A stretch of 64,000 nucleotides of DNA, taken from assembly GCA_001566295.1 (NCBI GenBank), contig KQ964246.1, forward strand, positions 1,364,001 to 1,428,000, in the 5' to 3' direction. This document shows positions 46,172 through 57,965 of this stretch, piece by piece (position 1 is the stretch's first letter; each line of letters begins with the position of its first letter). A program made the position numbers and the translations under genes. The notes beneath the pieces were generated by a model. The model had not been told where the DNA came from. It did not search any database and saw only the letters and a list, made by a program, of their open reading frames with translations. This stretch comes from Microdochium bolleyi (taxonomy: Eukaryota > Ascomycota > Sordariomycetes > Xylariales > Microdochiaceae).

Positions 46172-47744
46172 CTAGCCCTGGCTGAAAGCCAATCTTGTCT
46201 TGAACTCCTCGAATCTCTCCTCAACGACGACGCCGTTCCAGGTCTCCCTGGCGTCCGCGCTGGAGCTCGTGTCGGTATTTTGAACATTAGGATTGCCACT
46301 TATGGCCACGTCGGCCGTCTCTGCGTTGATTGTCTCGTCGGCCTGTGCATCGGCATCTACTTCTTCATGCGATGTTGCCTCTCCTGCAGCACCCTCAGCC
46401 GTAGTCTCCCGCCCGAGCGTAGGCATGCCTACCTGCTCGATTGCGAAGCTTGCAGCCACTGCACCCCATGCCGCTGCTTCCTCCAGGCTCTTTCCTCTGG
46501 CCAGTGCGACGGCGAGACCGCCGAGGAACGTGTTGCCACCACCGGTCGGGTCCACAACTCTGTCCTTGTCCGTGTGGTATGCCGGGATCCAGCGCTCAAC
46601 ACCAGGGTCGACCTCAATCTCCTCGCGCGTGACTGACCCATCGCTGTCCTGCATGAGGCCGGCAAAGAGGGCCTCCATGTCCATCTCTGGTCGGAGAGGT
46701 CCGTGCAATAGTGCTGCAGGTTTCTTGCGCCGTCCTTCGCTGGACCGAACTTTCCGCTTGCGTCCTCCGTTTTTAGCGAGATAGCAACCTTTCTCTCCGG
46801 CGCGGACAACAATGGAGAAAGACTGAAGCGGCATGCTGCCGAGAAGTTGCTCGCAAGCACGTTCAATTGCACGTGTGCTGATCTCGCCTGTCTCTGGGTC
46901 CAGCCCGTTGTCTCCCATGAAGCCGGCCAACTCGGAGTGGTTGGGGCTGCAGATGTCGACAAGCGGTAGAGTATTGGTGCAATTCAGCAGCTCATCTGGT
47001 GTGCAGAGGTCCGGCACTGGCTCCCAAATGAATATCGGTTTTGGCAGGTGGCCGCCATCCTTGCCGGTGAGATCGCTGCGCCTGGATCTGATTTCATTAA
47101 CAAGTTCTCGACAGCGGTTGGGGGAGCAGATGAGATGGAACGATCGGGCTCTGATGAGAGTCGAGTCGAGGTCTTCGGCAGTCAATCTTCGCTTTGGAGT
47201 TGTGTATTTGAATGCGCGGTTCTGGTGCTCATCGTATCCGTTCCAGCCCCGAGTCGTGAGCCGATCTGGCGTCGGCCGAAGCAGTACCGAAGTATCCCAT
47301 GCAAGTATTGCCTCCTCCACGCTGTCAGGGAAATCTGATCCCTTGTCGACGATCCATCCTACAGACCGTGACGACGGTGGTGGGGAAAACAGACGTGCGC
47401 CCAAGGCAGCATAGGAGCCAGCACCGCCCAGGATGTCTTTCACGGGTGGGTTGGGGGGAAGATACTCAATGTCGTCTGTAATTCATCAGTCAGGAATCAT
47501 TTGCCACGTTGAAGCACGTGTGACCCAGAAGTGAGCAGGTAGTCGAAATTTTCTATGCTGTGAGACTGACTGCGTGTGGTGGCAGGCCAAGCCGGACATG
47601 TGTATTTGGGCGCATGGAGTGTCGGTGAAGAAAATTCTTACCGATGATGAACATGCCCAGCGTCACAAAATCTATGGGGACGTCTGCGGCGCCAGCTGAG
47701 AGCTCATCACGATGAGCCACCCTGGGCTCCTCTTGAGACGTCAT
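46172..47744 (-). CDS. MAK32: PfkB-family carbohydrate kinase-like protein, MAK32 type
   Basis: Yeast Mak32 is a ribokinase-fold protein needed for stable maintenance of L-A dsRNA virus particles; its enzymatic substrate is unknown. Exons 47744-47642 and 47475-46172, 468 aa. The ribokinase fold is seen in VTLGMFIIDDIEYLP, LGGAGSYAALGARLF, FIWEPVPDLCTPDELL, DICSPNHSELAGFMG and SIVVRAGEKGCYLA. The PfkB signature 2 region reads VVDPTGGGNTFLGG (about 341-354). The canonical catalytic Asp of the GAGD motif is Asn (about residue 349, codon at 46532-46534), so classic sugar kinase activity is doubtful; I recall the same form in other Mak32 proteins. A Glu/Asp/Ala-rich insertion (about 410-445) lies before the last helix. 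Confidence 0.8.
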
Positions 47745-48906
47745 GATATGTTGTTGTGCTGAGTGTGTAGAGGGAACCGCCCTGCTGGGAACTTCAGGGT
47801 TATGATATGCTTGGCGGTCAGATAAGCCCTGTGCAGAGTGTCACCGGCGATGACACGTGACCAGACCGCTCGTGTGCAGGCAGTAAAGAGAATCTTTCAG
47901 CGATGCATCAGTGAACGTGGAGCAAGGCCCAGAGCTTCACAGCTATTGCTTCAAAAGCAAGAGGACCGAGTGAGGTGATACGATGGTGAGAACAGGACCC
48001 TTGGTGGGGCCTGATAATCTCCGTTCCGTCCCTGTCGGGCCTGTTGGAATGACTCAATGACCACGAGGAAGAGCTTGAGGCTGGGAGAGGAGGACGGCTC
48101 GGAGTGCGGCATATGTGTGTGTAGACCTGGTGACAGCTCAAGGCGAAGAGGACGGCTCTGCTCGTTTTCCGTTCCTCAGTGTCGTTGTCGACTGTTTCGG
48201 CGTGGGTAGATCTACAGAAGGAAGATGCCACACCTCAAGCACGAAAGCGGGTAACATGGAACCAAAATGGGCCTCGGTGCCCAAACCGTGGAAGCATTGC
48301 CAGCTCAGGAGAGGCGGCCAGCCGGAAGCAGGCGAGTTGAGCAAGTCACAACGTTGTCATTCAAGAGAGAAAAGGTCTCGAGTCCGACACGGGTCGCGTC
48401 AAGTGCCGTCGCCTGGTCCTGGAGGATGGAGGAAGTACCGGAAGAAGCGTAGAGTTGCCCTTATGCAGGGGTATCGGGCGTAGCTTGGGCGGATCTCCAG
48501 ACGGAAGATGGTGGGGTTGTTCGAGAACAGTGGCCCTCGGGGGCAGGAGCATCTGGCAGCAGCCCGGGCGAGCGTACGTAATAGTGCAACCCCGGCGGAC
48601 AGGCAGTCGTGACCCCAGCCAGCCATCGCCGGCTTCAGGCAGGCAGCTTCCCAGTGCTTGCTCTGGTCCTGGTGCCTCCTGAGTCCAGCTCCCATCAGCC
48701 ACCCCGGGCCATATTCTCGCGACGACCACCCTCGACCACCATTTTCGACATAATAATCCAGCGCGCATCGCACTGCGTTGAACACGAGGCATACAGGCGC
48801 TGCCGTGTAGTCCTCGCTTGCCCTTCCGAGGCTCATCCGCATCCATAGCCATACCCGAGCCCTTCCCGCTGAAGCTACGCTCCAGCATCACCACTTCGCA
48901 GCCACC
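47745..48906. other. divergent spacer between the PfkB gene and CAP
   Basis: 1.16 kb with both promoters. Overlapping frames on both strands (the longest 48361-48927 -) run across the CAP start and lack any family signature. The last 250 bp are pyrimidine-rich, fitting the CAP leader. Confidence 0.5.
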
Positions 48907-50633
48907 ATGGCATCCAGCAGCATGCACAACTTGACCACCTTGATCAAGAGGTAGAGACCCAGACTCAGCCCGGTTCTGACTCCGCCATCAACTCTTGAAT
49001 TGAGTACCTATGCGCTGACACAGCCCCTCCCCCTTTCTTGCAGGCTCGAGGCTGCCACATCCAGACTCGAGGACATCGCCTCTTCCACGACCGAGCTCCC
49101 GCAGTCGGCCGCTGCCGTCCCCAATGCCTCGTCGCTGCCCTCTGCTGCCCCGTCAGCGCCAGCGCCGGCGGCCGCGCCCGTCGAGGAGCTCCCGGAGGCC
49201 ATTGAGGAGTTCGACTCCTTCCTCGCTTCGTCTGTTCAGAAGTATGTCGACGCCAGCAACAAGATCGGCGGCGTCGTCGCGGAGCAGGCCGCAAAGGTTG
49301 CCGCGGGCTTCGAGAAGCAGCGCACATTCCTCCTCATCACCACAAAGGCGAAGAAACCCAACATGGAGTCCGAGCCCGAGCTCTACCAGGCTCTCATCAA
49401 GCCGATCCAGGAGAACCTGGTTGCTGTCAGTGACATGAAGGACAACAACCGCGGCTCTCCGGACTTCGCACAGCTCAGCGCGGTTGCTGAGGGCATTATG
49501 GTCCTCGCCTGGGTCACTCTCGACACCAAGCCGTTCAAGCACGTCGAGGAGTCTCTTGGAGCCGCCCAGTTCTTCGGCAACAGAGTGCTCAAGGAGCACA
49601 AGGACAAGAACCCAGACCAGGTCGCCTGGATTCAGAGCTTCTACCAGGTGTTCCGGGACCTCTCAGAATACGTCAAGCAGTTCTACCCCAATGGCATCCC
49701 CTGGAACCCCAAGGGCCCTTCCGCTGCTGAGGTCGCCAAGTCGATATCTTCCGCTGGCTCGTCCACAGCTCCTGCACCGCCGCCGCCCGCTGCAGGTGGT
49801 GCTCCTCCTCCGCCCCCACCTCCGGGTCCTCCGCCCGTGCTTCAGATCAAGGAGCAAGCAGCCGCTCCAGCGGCTGGAGGTGGCCTGGGCGCTGTCTTCA
49901 GCGAGCTTAACAAGGGCGATGCCGTCACCAAGGGACTGCGCAAGGTAGACAAGTCGGAGATGACGCATAAAAACCCTTCTCTGAGAGCAGCATCTAGTAC
50001 AGGCGACTCATCGGTCCGGGGTAAGTCCCCCGCGCCCGGCAAGAAACCCAAGCCGGAGAGCATGCGCGTCAAGAAGCCTCCGAAGATGGAGCTGGATGGT
50101 AACAAGTGGACAATCGTAAGTCGTCCTTCGGGCCCGAACACGCGTTAAGCCACTCCTCAGCGGGTATCAGGAAAACTGACAGCCAGCAGGAAAACTACGA
50201 GAAGCACCCCACGCCCATCGAGATCGAGGCCGAGATGTCGCAGTCGGTTTTGATCAGCCGCTGCTCGCAGACGACCATCGTCATCAAGGGTAAGGCAAAT
50301 GCCGTGACCATCGAGAACACGCAGCGCCTCTCACTCGTCATCGACTCGCTCGTCTCGACCGTTGACACGGTGAAGTCGTCCAACTTTGCCCTGCAGGTCA
50401 TGGGCACCCTGCCGACAATTTTGCTCGACCAGCTGGACGGCGCGCAGATCTACCTGTCCAAGGAGTCCTCAAGCACGCGCGTCTTCACGAGCAAGTCATC
50501 GGGGATCAACGTCAATGTCATCTCGGGACCTGACGACGACTACAAGGAGATCCCCCTGCCGTACCAGATCTGCTCGTACTACGATGAGGACAAAGGCGAC
50601 ATGGTCAACGAGATTGTCGACCACGCGGGCTGA
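48907..50633 (+). CDS. SRV2: adenylyl cyclase-associated protein (CAP/Srv2)
   Basis: Actin-monomer recycling factor that also links Ras to adenylyl cyclase in fungi. Exons 48907-48950, 49044-50115 and 50190-50633 (519 aa). The first exon gives MASSSMHNLTTLIKR and continues as LEAATSRLEDIASS, the CAP N-terminal oligomerisation helix. The helical folded domain covers about 60-235 (EEFDSFLASSVQKYVDASNKIGGVV; AWVTLDTKPFKHVEESLGAAQFFGNRVLKEHK). A proline-rich segment with two poly-Pro runs follows (about 250-280), then the WH2-like region and the beta-helical CARP domain (ISRCSQTTIVIKGKANAVTIENTQRLSLVIDS). The third exon could start three bases earlier (extra Gln) because the acceptor is CAGCAG; this does not alter the call. 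Confidence 0.96.
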
Positions 50634-51327
50634 AGACTTCATGATCGTCTCGGCTGGTCCCAGCTGTGCGTGTGGCTGTACGTACAAGTCGAAGCATCGA
50701 TTGGATTCTAAAAAGGAAATGCGCAAGCTAGACAAGACTTCCCCCTGCTTCAGCAAACAGATGTATATAGCCGCGTGTTGTCGTGTTGCAAATATAGACG
50801 ACATTTAAATGTCCACATTCGTCCCATGCTCGACTACCCGGAAAGGATTGCTGTCGATTTGTGGCAAGCATACGTGAGAGACAGGTACATGTGACTTGCC
50901 AAAAATATCCCATGCTCAGAAATCCAGTCACAAAAGATCATGTCGAATAGAGTTGGGAGGTTACGATTGCGCTTTTTGACTTGATCCTCTTCTTCTTCTC
51001 TTGTCTCTATATAGGGAATCTATAGGTAGTCCGTACAGGTTACACGCCAGAGACCCAAATGCACTCCATCTTCTCGCCCACCATGTTCCGAGACAAGACC
51101 GGTCCGCCCGGTCTTGCACATGTCTCATCCGCTGCCTCTTCTATGCAGTCGCGAAGTAAAGCAGAAGCCGGCTCGTGATCAATCGTTTCTATATACAGGT
51201 ATGTGTTTGTGGTTGGTGGCGTGGTTCGACACAAAACCCGAGGGCACGTCTTCACAGTGAGCCATATTCTATGCGTGTGTGTCTACGCTTGTATGTGTCG
51301 ATTCTCGGACAGTCGCAGAGTCCACGC
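50634..51327. other. convergent 3' region between CAP and the carnitine acetyltransferase gene
   Basis: 694 bp between facing stops; no supported gene seen. Confidence 0.55.
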
Positions 51328-53404
51328 TTAGAGCTTGGCCTTGGGAGCCTCGAGGGTCGGGGTGAGCAAGTCGCGCATCTCGCTCGCGGCGTCGTTCAGG
51401 TAGTAGCTCATCTTGGCACTTCCGAGTCCCTTGGAGACAACGTTGAAGTTGATGCTGCGCAGTGGAAGTTAGTGAGATGCTCACAAAAATTGGGGAATGC
51501 AACCCTTGCAGATCTGCAGAAAAGACTCACCTGTTCTCGTTGATCATGTAGGCGATGCCGAAGCCAGCATCAATGACCTGACTCCATCCGTATCCGTTGA
51601 AAAACTCGGAGCTGAGCTGGCTTGTGGAGAGGAACCACGAGGAGCTGTAGCCGAATGCAGGGTCCTGGTAAATGGCGGGGAGCGACTCGCCCTCCTTGAG
51701 GCACTTCTTCAAGCCGAACAAATGTCTGTCGACACCCTTTCCGTCGGAAGCGGCACCGATGTACTCGATGTGCGCGGAAGTGGCCTTCTTGAAGAGAGAG
51801 ACCTTCTCCTCGTCTGAGACCGTCGGGTCAGCCATGGCGTTGCACCAGGCAACGCTCTCCTCGGAAACGGACCGGCACGTCTCTGTGCGGCCGAGCTGGA
51901 AGCGGCGGGTAGCGGCAGACTCATACGTAGGACGGTTCTTGCCGTACATCTTGTAATAAGCCAGCTGGATGATCATCTGGACGTAGGCGTCCGGCGAGGT
52001 CTTGAACTTCTTGATCAGGCCCTTGCCGTATCCCTGGTACGCCTGGACGGCGAGCTCGTGCTGGCCAATGACCTTGTTGAAGTCCTTGACAGCACGTTCA
52101 ATCTCGGCATCGACCTCCTTGGTCACCTCGAAGTTGACAGCAACGGGGTCGTGCAGGTTGGAGCGCACAGACGGGTTGCTGAAGTCGAGCTTGTTGTTGA
52201 AGATGACGTCGTTGACGTAGTCGTTGAGACGGTGGGTAGGAGTGCCGTCCATCATGCTGTGCTCGCCCATGAAGCCGGAAGTGCCGTTGTCGTTGACAAT
52301 GAACTGCAGGGGCTTGTCGTACCAGCGGTTCTGGCCGTCACCGTGCCAGTACTGGTGAGCACGCTCCTCATTGGTCACGGGCGAGGCATCGTCAAGGCAG
52401 ACAAGGAAGGCAGACGCCTCGATGGCCTCGAGAGCAGCAGCGTTCTTGGGTGAGGCGTCCAGGAGGACGGCGCGCGCATCGGTCCAGATGTCGCGGTTCT
52501 CGGAGGTCAGGGCACCAACCGCAGGAGCGCGCTTCGCAAGCTCGTAGACCTTGCGGAACTGGGCCTCCAGCTCGGAAGTGTTGAGCTGCTGGCCGTTGAT
52601 CTCGTAGGTAATCTTCCAGAACTGGTTCTTGCGGACGGCAATTAGGTACTTGTGGTCCTTCGCCTCGAATTTTACGGGGTAGTCGGCGGGCTTGGCGGCG
52701 ACTCTGCTGGCGTTGAACATCCACTTGTAGCTGTCCATGCAGATGGGGAGCTTCTTCATGTACTCGGGCTCGAGGGTGCCGGCGTCGACGTCCTTCTTGA
52801 ACTCAAGCACGGCGGTGGAGATGGCAGCAGCGCGTTTGGCGGGGTCGCGCCGCCTCCGGTCGTCGCGGTGGGAGTAGAAGTAGCTGACGTAGGGGACGAC
52901 GGGGTCGCGGTAGGAGAGGTACGCGGCGTCGTTCCACCACTCGTAGATCCAGTTCTTTGTGTTGGGGTCCTCGCGCTTGGCGACGAGTCTCTGCTGGAGC
53001 TGCTCGCCGACACCGCCAGGCTTGATGAACTCCTGGACGGCCTTTGTGCTCGTGGCAAGCTCGGCGGGGCTCAAAAGGGCCTTGAGGGACTTGACGTAGC
53101 GAGCGGCGGTCTCCTCGAGCTTGGGCACGGGCAGCTTCGGGAGGGACTCCTGGTACCGCAGCATGGGGCCCTTGGACTTGTCCTCGACATAGCCTGCAAA
53201 GTTGCGGGCGCCGCGTCAGCTCTGTGTACCTCGTGTCTGCTGGTGGTATGGGAGAGACATCATCTTACCCTGGGGCAGGGAGCTGTTGCTCCGCTTTGCG
53301 GCGGCGACCATGAGGATGGTGGTTTTTGGTTGGGACGTGAGGTGGCGGGTTGTTGTCCTGAAGGCGGCAGCTTGGACCCTGTTCTTTGCCAGTTGCGTCC
53401 ACAT
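51328..53404 (-). CDS. CAT2: carnitine O-acetyltransferase, mitochondrial/peroxisomal
   Basis: Transfers acetyl units between CoA and carnitine so that they can leave peroxisomes and enter mitochondria. Exons 53404-53269, 53193-51531 and 51454-51328, 641 aa. The first 45 residues (MWTQLAKNRVQAAAFRTTTR...) form an Arg/Ala/Thr-rich mitochondrial presequence. A second in-frame ATG (53311, MVAAAKRSNSS) would omit most of it. The family core is unmistakable: PMLRYQESLPKLPVPKLEETAARYV, WWNDAAYLSYRDPVVPYVSYF, catalytic His in GEHSMMDGTPTH (about 357), CoA/carnitine loop KKFKTSPDAYVQMIIQLAYYK, and ATRRFQLGRTETCRS. The protein ends PKAKL, so AKL is a type 1 peroxisomal targeting signal. Upstream of 53404 the coding strand is strongly pyrimidine-rich (53417-53500), as in many fungal core promoters. 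Confidence 0.95.
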
Positions 53405-55586
53405 CCCAGCAGCGTGTCGGGCGAAATGTGGGAGAGAGGGAAAGGAGGAGGAGGAAGGGGGAGGGAGGAGGAGGAACAAGAGGTCGAAGAGAGTCGCGGG
53501 AAGCCGAGGCCGACGGACTGGGATCGAGGCAGTGACGGAGCGTGGTAGTGGCGTGGCCGGCAATTAATACGGCGGCCCCGGTTCGAGAGATTGGGGTGGT
53601 GTGTGTGCGGTCGGCCTGGTGCGTGGGGATGCGTGCGGGCGCAAAAGGTGGAGGAGGATGGAGCAGCGGCCGTCGCAAAAGCCGTGGAGCCGCGGCGGAA
53701 GGAGCCACCTTGGGCACGCTGGCCGGCGTCAGCCCTTGACTCGGCAACCCACGAGACACATCCTGACAGAGCGCTCTCTCACAGAGCTCTCGGCATCAGC
53801 CACCATGCATCGTCTATCGCCAATGCCTGTTTCCTTTTTGACACGAACACTTGTGCAAGGCAAGCACCGCTGCGAACCTGACGCCGGGCGCTATTCTCCC
53901 ATGCCACATCCCACAAGGCCGCACACGGAGGCGAGATCCCGGGCTGTCACAAGCGCACAATTGCGCATCCGGGACTCGGACCCTATGCCGAGAGAAGCAT
54001 GATGTGCCCGGGGGCGCTCAACGTCGAACAGAATACATAAACAACCGCCCGGCCCGGCCAGGCCACGCACACCCAGGCTCGACCTCAGCCAGGCTCCATT
54101 CTCGGCTGCAGGGAGCCCTTCGAGCGCGACAGCCGAATTTGAACGGGAGTCTCCATGCTCGCGCGCAGAGGGCGCTTCTCCGGGGCCGCCGCACGCCCCG
54201 GCCATTACTCGCTCGCTCGTGCCGAGGTTAGAACACAGAAGAGCCGCTCCACAGACGGCCCTTCTCCAGATCTGCCCCCCAGCAACGCCCCAATTCCGCC
54301 GTGGGGTTCTCTTTCTTCCCCCCCTCGACAGTGCATTCCCGGACAGTGCGTGCCAAGGATGGACTGTAGCGGGTGCGTCCGCGGTGACGTCTCGGGGGCA
54401 GGGTAGCACCTCGCTTGACTGCTCTCAGCCGTCCCTATGTTTTGGGCATGTCCCGCAGTAAGGTAGCCCTCGTGACACTTTGACGTCTTGTCTGCGGCAC
54501 CACATAGGTATTCGCACGCGGAGTCTCGTGCTGCTGGACCCAGCTGCCCACCACAGCAACACGTGCCCGTTCCCAATCTGCGTCTTTCACATGCCAGACC
54601 TCCCGCCCCACAAATTGGACGGTCAGGATTTCTGTGTCCAGACGTCCCTTCAATGGGTGCCCGGCTCCGACGACGCCCAACGAGTTTGCTGATCATGCGC
54701 GCTGCAGCAGAGCCTCAGAGTCGTTCGTCTCGTGGACAGGGTTCACGGGAGACACAAGGCTGCACCACGTGCAACGCAGCCCGAACACATATTCGGGCAT
54801 GCGGCGTGATCTTCGGGGACGAAGAGAGGGCCGAACCCGTCGAGGTCTCCAATATCTACTTTTCGTGAAAAGCTCTTGGCACTGCTCCCTCATGAGGAGA
54901 GAGAGAGAGAGAGAGAGAGTCAGAGAGCCTTGAGTGTTTCGGAACAAGTAAGCACGCCACCAAGTTAGGCCTCCATACGTCACAGAAACGGGCAAGTCAG
55001 TAGCCAGGGCCAAAGTATCGCACGCTTGCCTGTACGAGCACTCGGAAAATAGATACTGCAGTGATTCTTCTTTCTAGATGCTGGGAAACCCTGTACACGC
55101 AGCCAGCCTTTTTTGAGAAGAGGATTTGCAAAAAGCCACGAGGAGAAAGACCTCGAGGCACACAAGAGCAACTGGACTCTTACCTCTCACATTAGAGCCT
55201 TAGCCAAGTAGCCCAACCCCTGCAGATGGAGAGAATCACAAAACCAAAGAGCTAAGCTTTGGGGAACGTAAAATGTTGTTTGAAAGTTGTGGTAAATGCC
55301 TGTTGAACGAGAGACAAGAAGCGAAATAGTCTGAAATATGTACAGGAAAGAGTCCTCTAATCTCAAGCCAAGAGAAGGAAAGGTGAGCGAAAGTAGGACT
55401 GTATGAATTTGCTAGGATTGTTTCAAGCCCATGGTGTGTACACGTTGATGTCTATCGCATGGAGATACCGTCGCCTCGAATGATTTGCGTCAAGCTGAAG
55501 AGAGACAAACCATCCCGTGCGTGCGCCATTGCCATGTCCAATGCCGCTTTGTTTTATAGGCTCATGTCAAAGAACGCTGTGAGGGT
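53405..55586. other. 2.2 kb gene-free spacer upstream of the carnitine acetyltransferase gene
   Basis: A polypurine tract on the + strand (53436-53500; polypyrimidine on the gene strand) adjoins the acetyltransferase start. A GA microsatellite lies at 54897-54919. Frames such as 53601-54002 + and 54205-54696 - have no family signature. Nothing else recognised. Confidence 0.5.
54897..54919. repeat. (GA)n microsatellite
   Basis: About eleven and a half GA units without interruption, in an intergenic region. A simple sequence repeat likely to vary in length between strains. Confidence 0.95.
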
Positions 55587-57965
55587 CTAAAATAGCATGA
55601 ATACACCCAGCACGCTGATCCACACAGGTAGCAATAGACCGCTAGATCCTGTAGACATCCAGGCCATACTCGGGCCTGGTGCGGTCCCGGCCGCTGCAAC
55701 GGGATACTGCGTCGTCGCGACTCCTCCGGTTGCTGCCGGAGAAGAAGCCTCTCCGACCAGCGGTAGCACTGTCTGGACCAGCGTGACGGTAATATCCTCG
55801 TCGATGGCACCGCTAGCGGTGGCCGCAACGACCGCGGGAACGGTCAGGGTCACGGTGCTCTCGTTTTTCGGACCGCAGCCGTTGCATGTCTGCGTGATAG
55901 TCGCCATCGGAACGGAAGCGTAGACGTGGGAGCTGATGTTCGTCTGGTTGAGGCCGCCCCGCGTGCAGTTGTCGTCAGCGCCCGACGTGGTGATCGCACA
56001 TGCATTCTCCGCTGTGACTGTGGCATAATAACCGTACTCGCAGAGTTCAGCGGAGTTTGCAGAGCATATCGCAGTGTACGCCACCCGGGTCATGATGGTG
56101 CCATCCTCTCCGTCGTTGCCCTTGCCCGGAGCATTCGGTGGCAGTGGCTCCTTGGCAAGGTTGCCGTATATCGTGAGGAGCCCTGCGGCAGTCGTGCTGT
56201 TGCCATTACCGCCGGCTTGGCTGCTGCTGCTTCGGTTTCTCTGCGGACCACCGCAGAACTGAGACCCATCACCTGGGCAAGGTGTGGTACAGCTTGTCAG
56301 GCCTTGGGCCGAGGCGTCACCAAGGTCAGAAGCGCAATAGCAAGTACTGTGAATTGAGTCGAGTTAGCGCGGAAGGCCTTTCTTCGGCTCATGCACACTT
56401 CTTCCATGTGGAAAGCAGTCAAGGTAATACGCACTCATGGCTGACGCCTGAGAAAGGCTTGCCCAATTTCCTGCATGTGGAAATGCAGAGCGAGTTGGTC
56501 ATGGATTTCGAGCTCAGTGTCTTGTTGAAGGCCTCAAAACTAGTCTTTGATCCGTGGCAGCCAAGCAGGACATAGCCGTCGATGCGCTTGAGACCAAGAG
56601 GTCCTGTCGTTGGTGCTGGGGCCTGGCTGAGAGTAACGGTCTTGGTGACGACATCACTGGCAGGCGAAACTGGCCTCGCACTTGGCCTTGATGGCCCCGA
56701 AGATGGACGTGATCCGTTGTTTGCGATGGCAGCCTTCTTCTCGTAGACATCGATGTACCGAACATCCCAATATCTGTGTGGTTGTTCATCCGTCAGGAGT
56801 CAGGGTCAAATGCAATATCCAATATCCAGAAAGTGGACTTACGCTTCCGTGTAAGCCTCGGGGTGGCCAGCAACATAAGCTTCACACGATGAAGCCAGCT
56901 GGTTACAAGTATCTGTCTCAGTCCAGAGGTTGCCAGCATAGTTGCCGCAAAAGTTCTGTATAACTTGTTAGTCGGAGTGTCTTCGGTCATCTTCGTGGAC
57001 GTGGAACCATACGATGTTGAGGACAAGGCTCATGTTGTAAAAGTAGGTATCGGCATCACAACCTGAGCCGCCGAACAGGGCATGGGGCAAGCCCCATTTC
57101 GATGGCTGGGGACGGCCGACCTGGATGTCGATTGGGATGCCTGCGCGGGGAAAGTGCCACATCTTGAGATGAGCGTCGTCCCACTCTAGAGCGTAGACTC
57201 CCCCGTCTGCAGCATTGAAAGCATCGCCATACGAAGTGGGATCACGCGCAGGAGCAGCGTAGTGGCATCCGAGATGACCCTCCTATAAGCATAACCAGAA
57301 AATGGATCAGCTTAGTCTTCTTTGGCTGAGGTTGGCTTGAGCATGTCTGTAATCTACGAACCTTTGAGTCACATTGTTCAGGACCTTGATTGCCAAGGAA
57401 CCCGGTGTCTGGCAGGTTGCAGCCCTTATCCGTGTGTGCTGAGTACAAGTTTCTCTGGGCGTTGTTTGCGCCTTCGATAATACCGATCTCGCCGCCCTTC
57501 GGCCACACTGCCTCGTCATTGTTGTTAAAAGCCCAGACTATCGTGCCTTGTTAGTTGGCCATGGATATTATTCAGAAATCCCAAAGTCACAACTCACAAC
57601 TTGGCCAAGATCCACAAGAAGATGCCGGCATGTGGTCGAAGTCTGCAATGAAAAGCCCATGAGTGAAGCTTTCCTTGCTTGTGAGCATCACACTGGGTCG
57701 CCCGGTGTCATTCGTCGACAGGAAAGTGGTGGAATCGACACCGAGCCGCACGTGGTTCCCGTCCTGAACAGAGGCGAGGCCATGAGCCATGGCGGCGTCC
57801 TGATTCAGGTAGCTACAAGCTTGTGTATTAGTCCCGCCTCCACTATTGAGGTCTTCACAAAACTCACTTGACAAAACCATTGCTGCGATCAGTGCCGGAG
57901 AAGAAGTCGAAACCGCTGAGGAGACTTGCCCCAGCGTAGTGGTTTGAAAGAGCGTATGCAGCCAT
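55587..57965 (-). CDS. GH16-family glucanase-like wall protein with WSC domain and GPI-type tail
   Basis: Likely cell-wall beta-glucan hydrolase/transglycosylase relative. Seven exons: 57965-57868, 57812-57598, 57537-57362, 57282-57013, 56955-56843, 56773-56435 and 56346-55587 (656 aa, all junctions in frame). The GH16 domain covers about 1-290: SGFDFFSGTDRSNGFVNYLN, MLTSKESFTHGLFIADFDHMP, SWPSFWAF, then the active-site strand GGEIGIIEGANN (120-131). The usual ExDxxE is ExGxxE here, with Gly at residue 123. A WSC domain with paired cysteines follows (about 360-440: CHGSKTSF, SMTNSLCISTC, DTCYCASDLG, CPGDGSQFCGG). A Ser/Thr/Ala-rich tail ends in a hydrophobic segment (LLLPVWISVLGVFMLF) typical of a GPI anchor signal. 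The start is uncertain: ATG 57965 (MAAYALSNHYAG) lacks a signal peptide and is preceded by a stop in frame, so a missed upstream exon is likely. Confidence 0.85.

Noticed and set aside
48361..48927. 188-codon - strand frame upstream of CAP
   Set aside because: It overlaps the CAP start codon and leader, and no family signature is visible.
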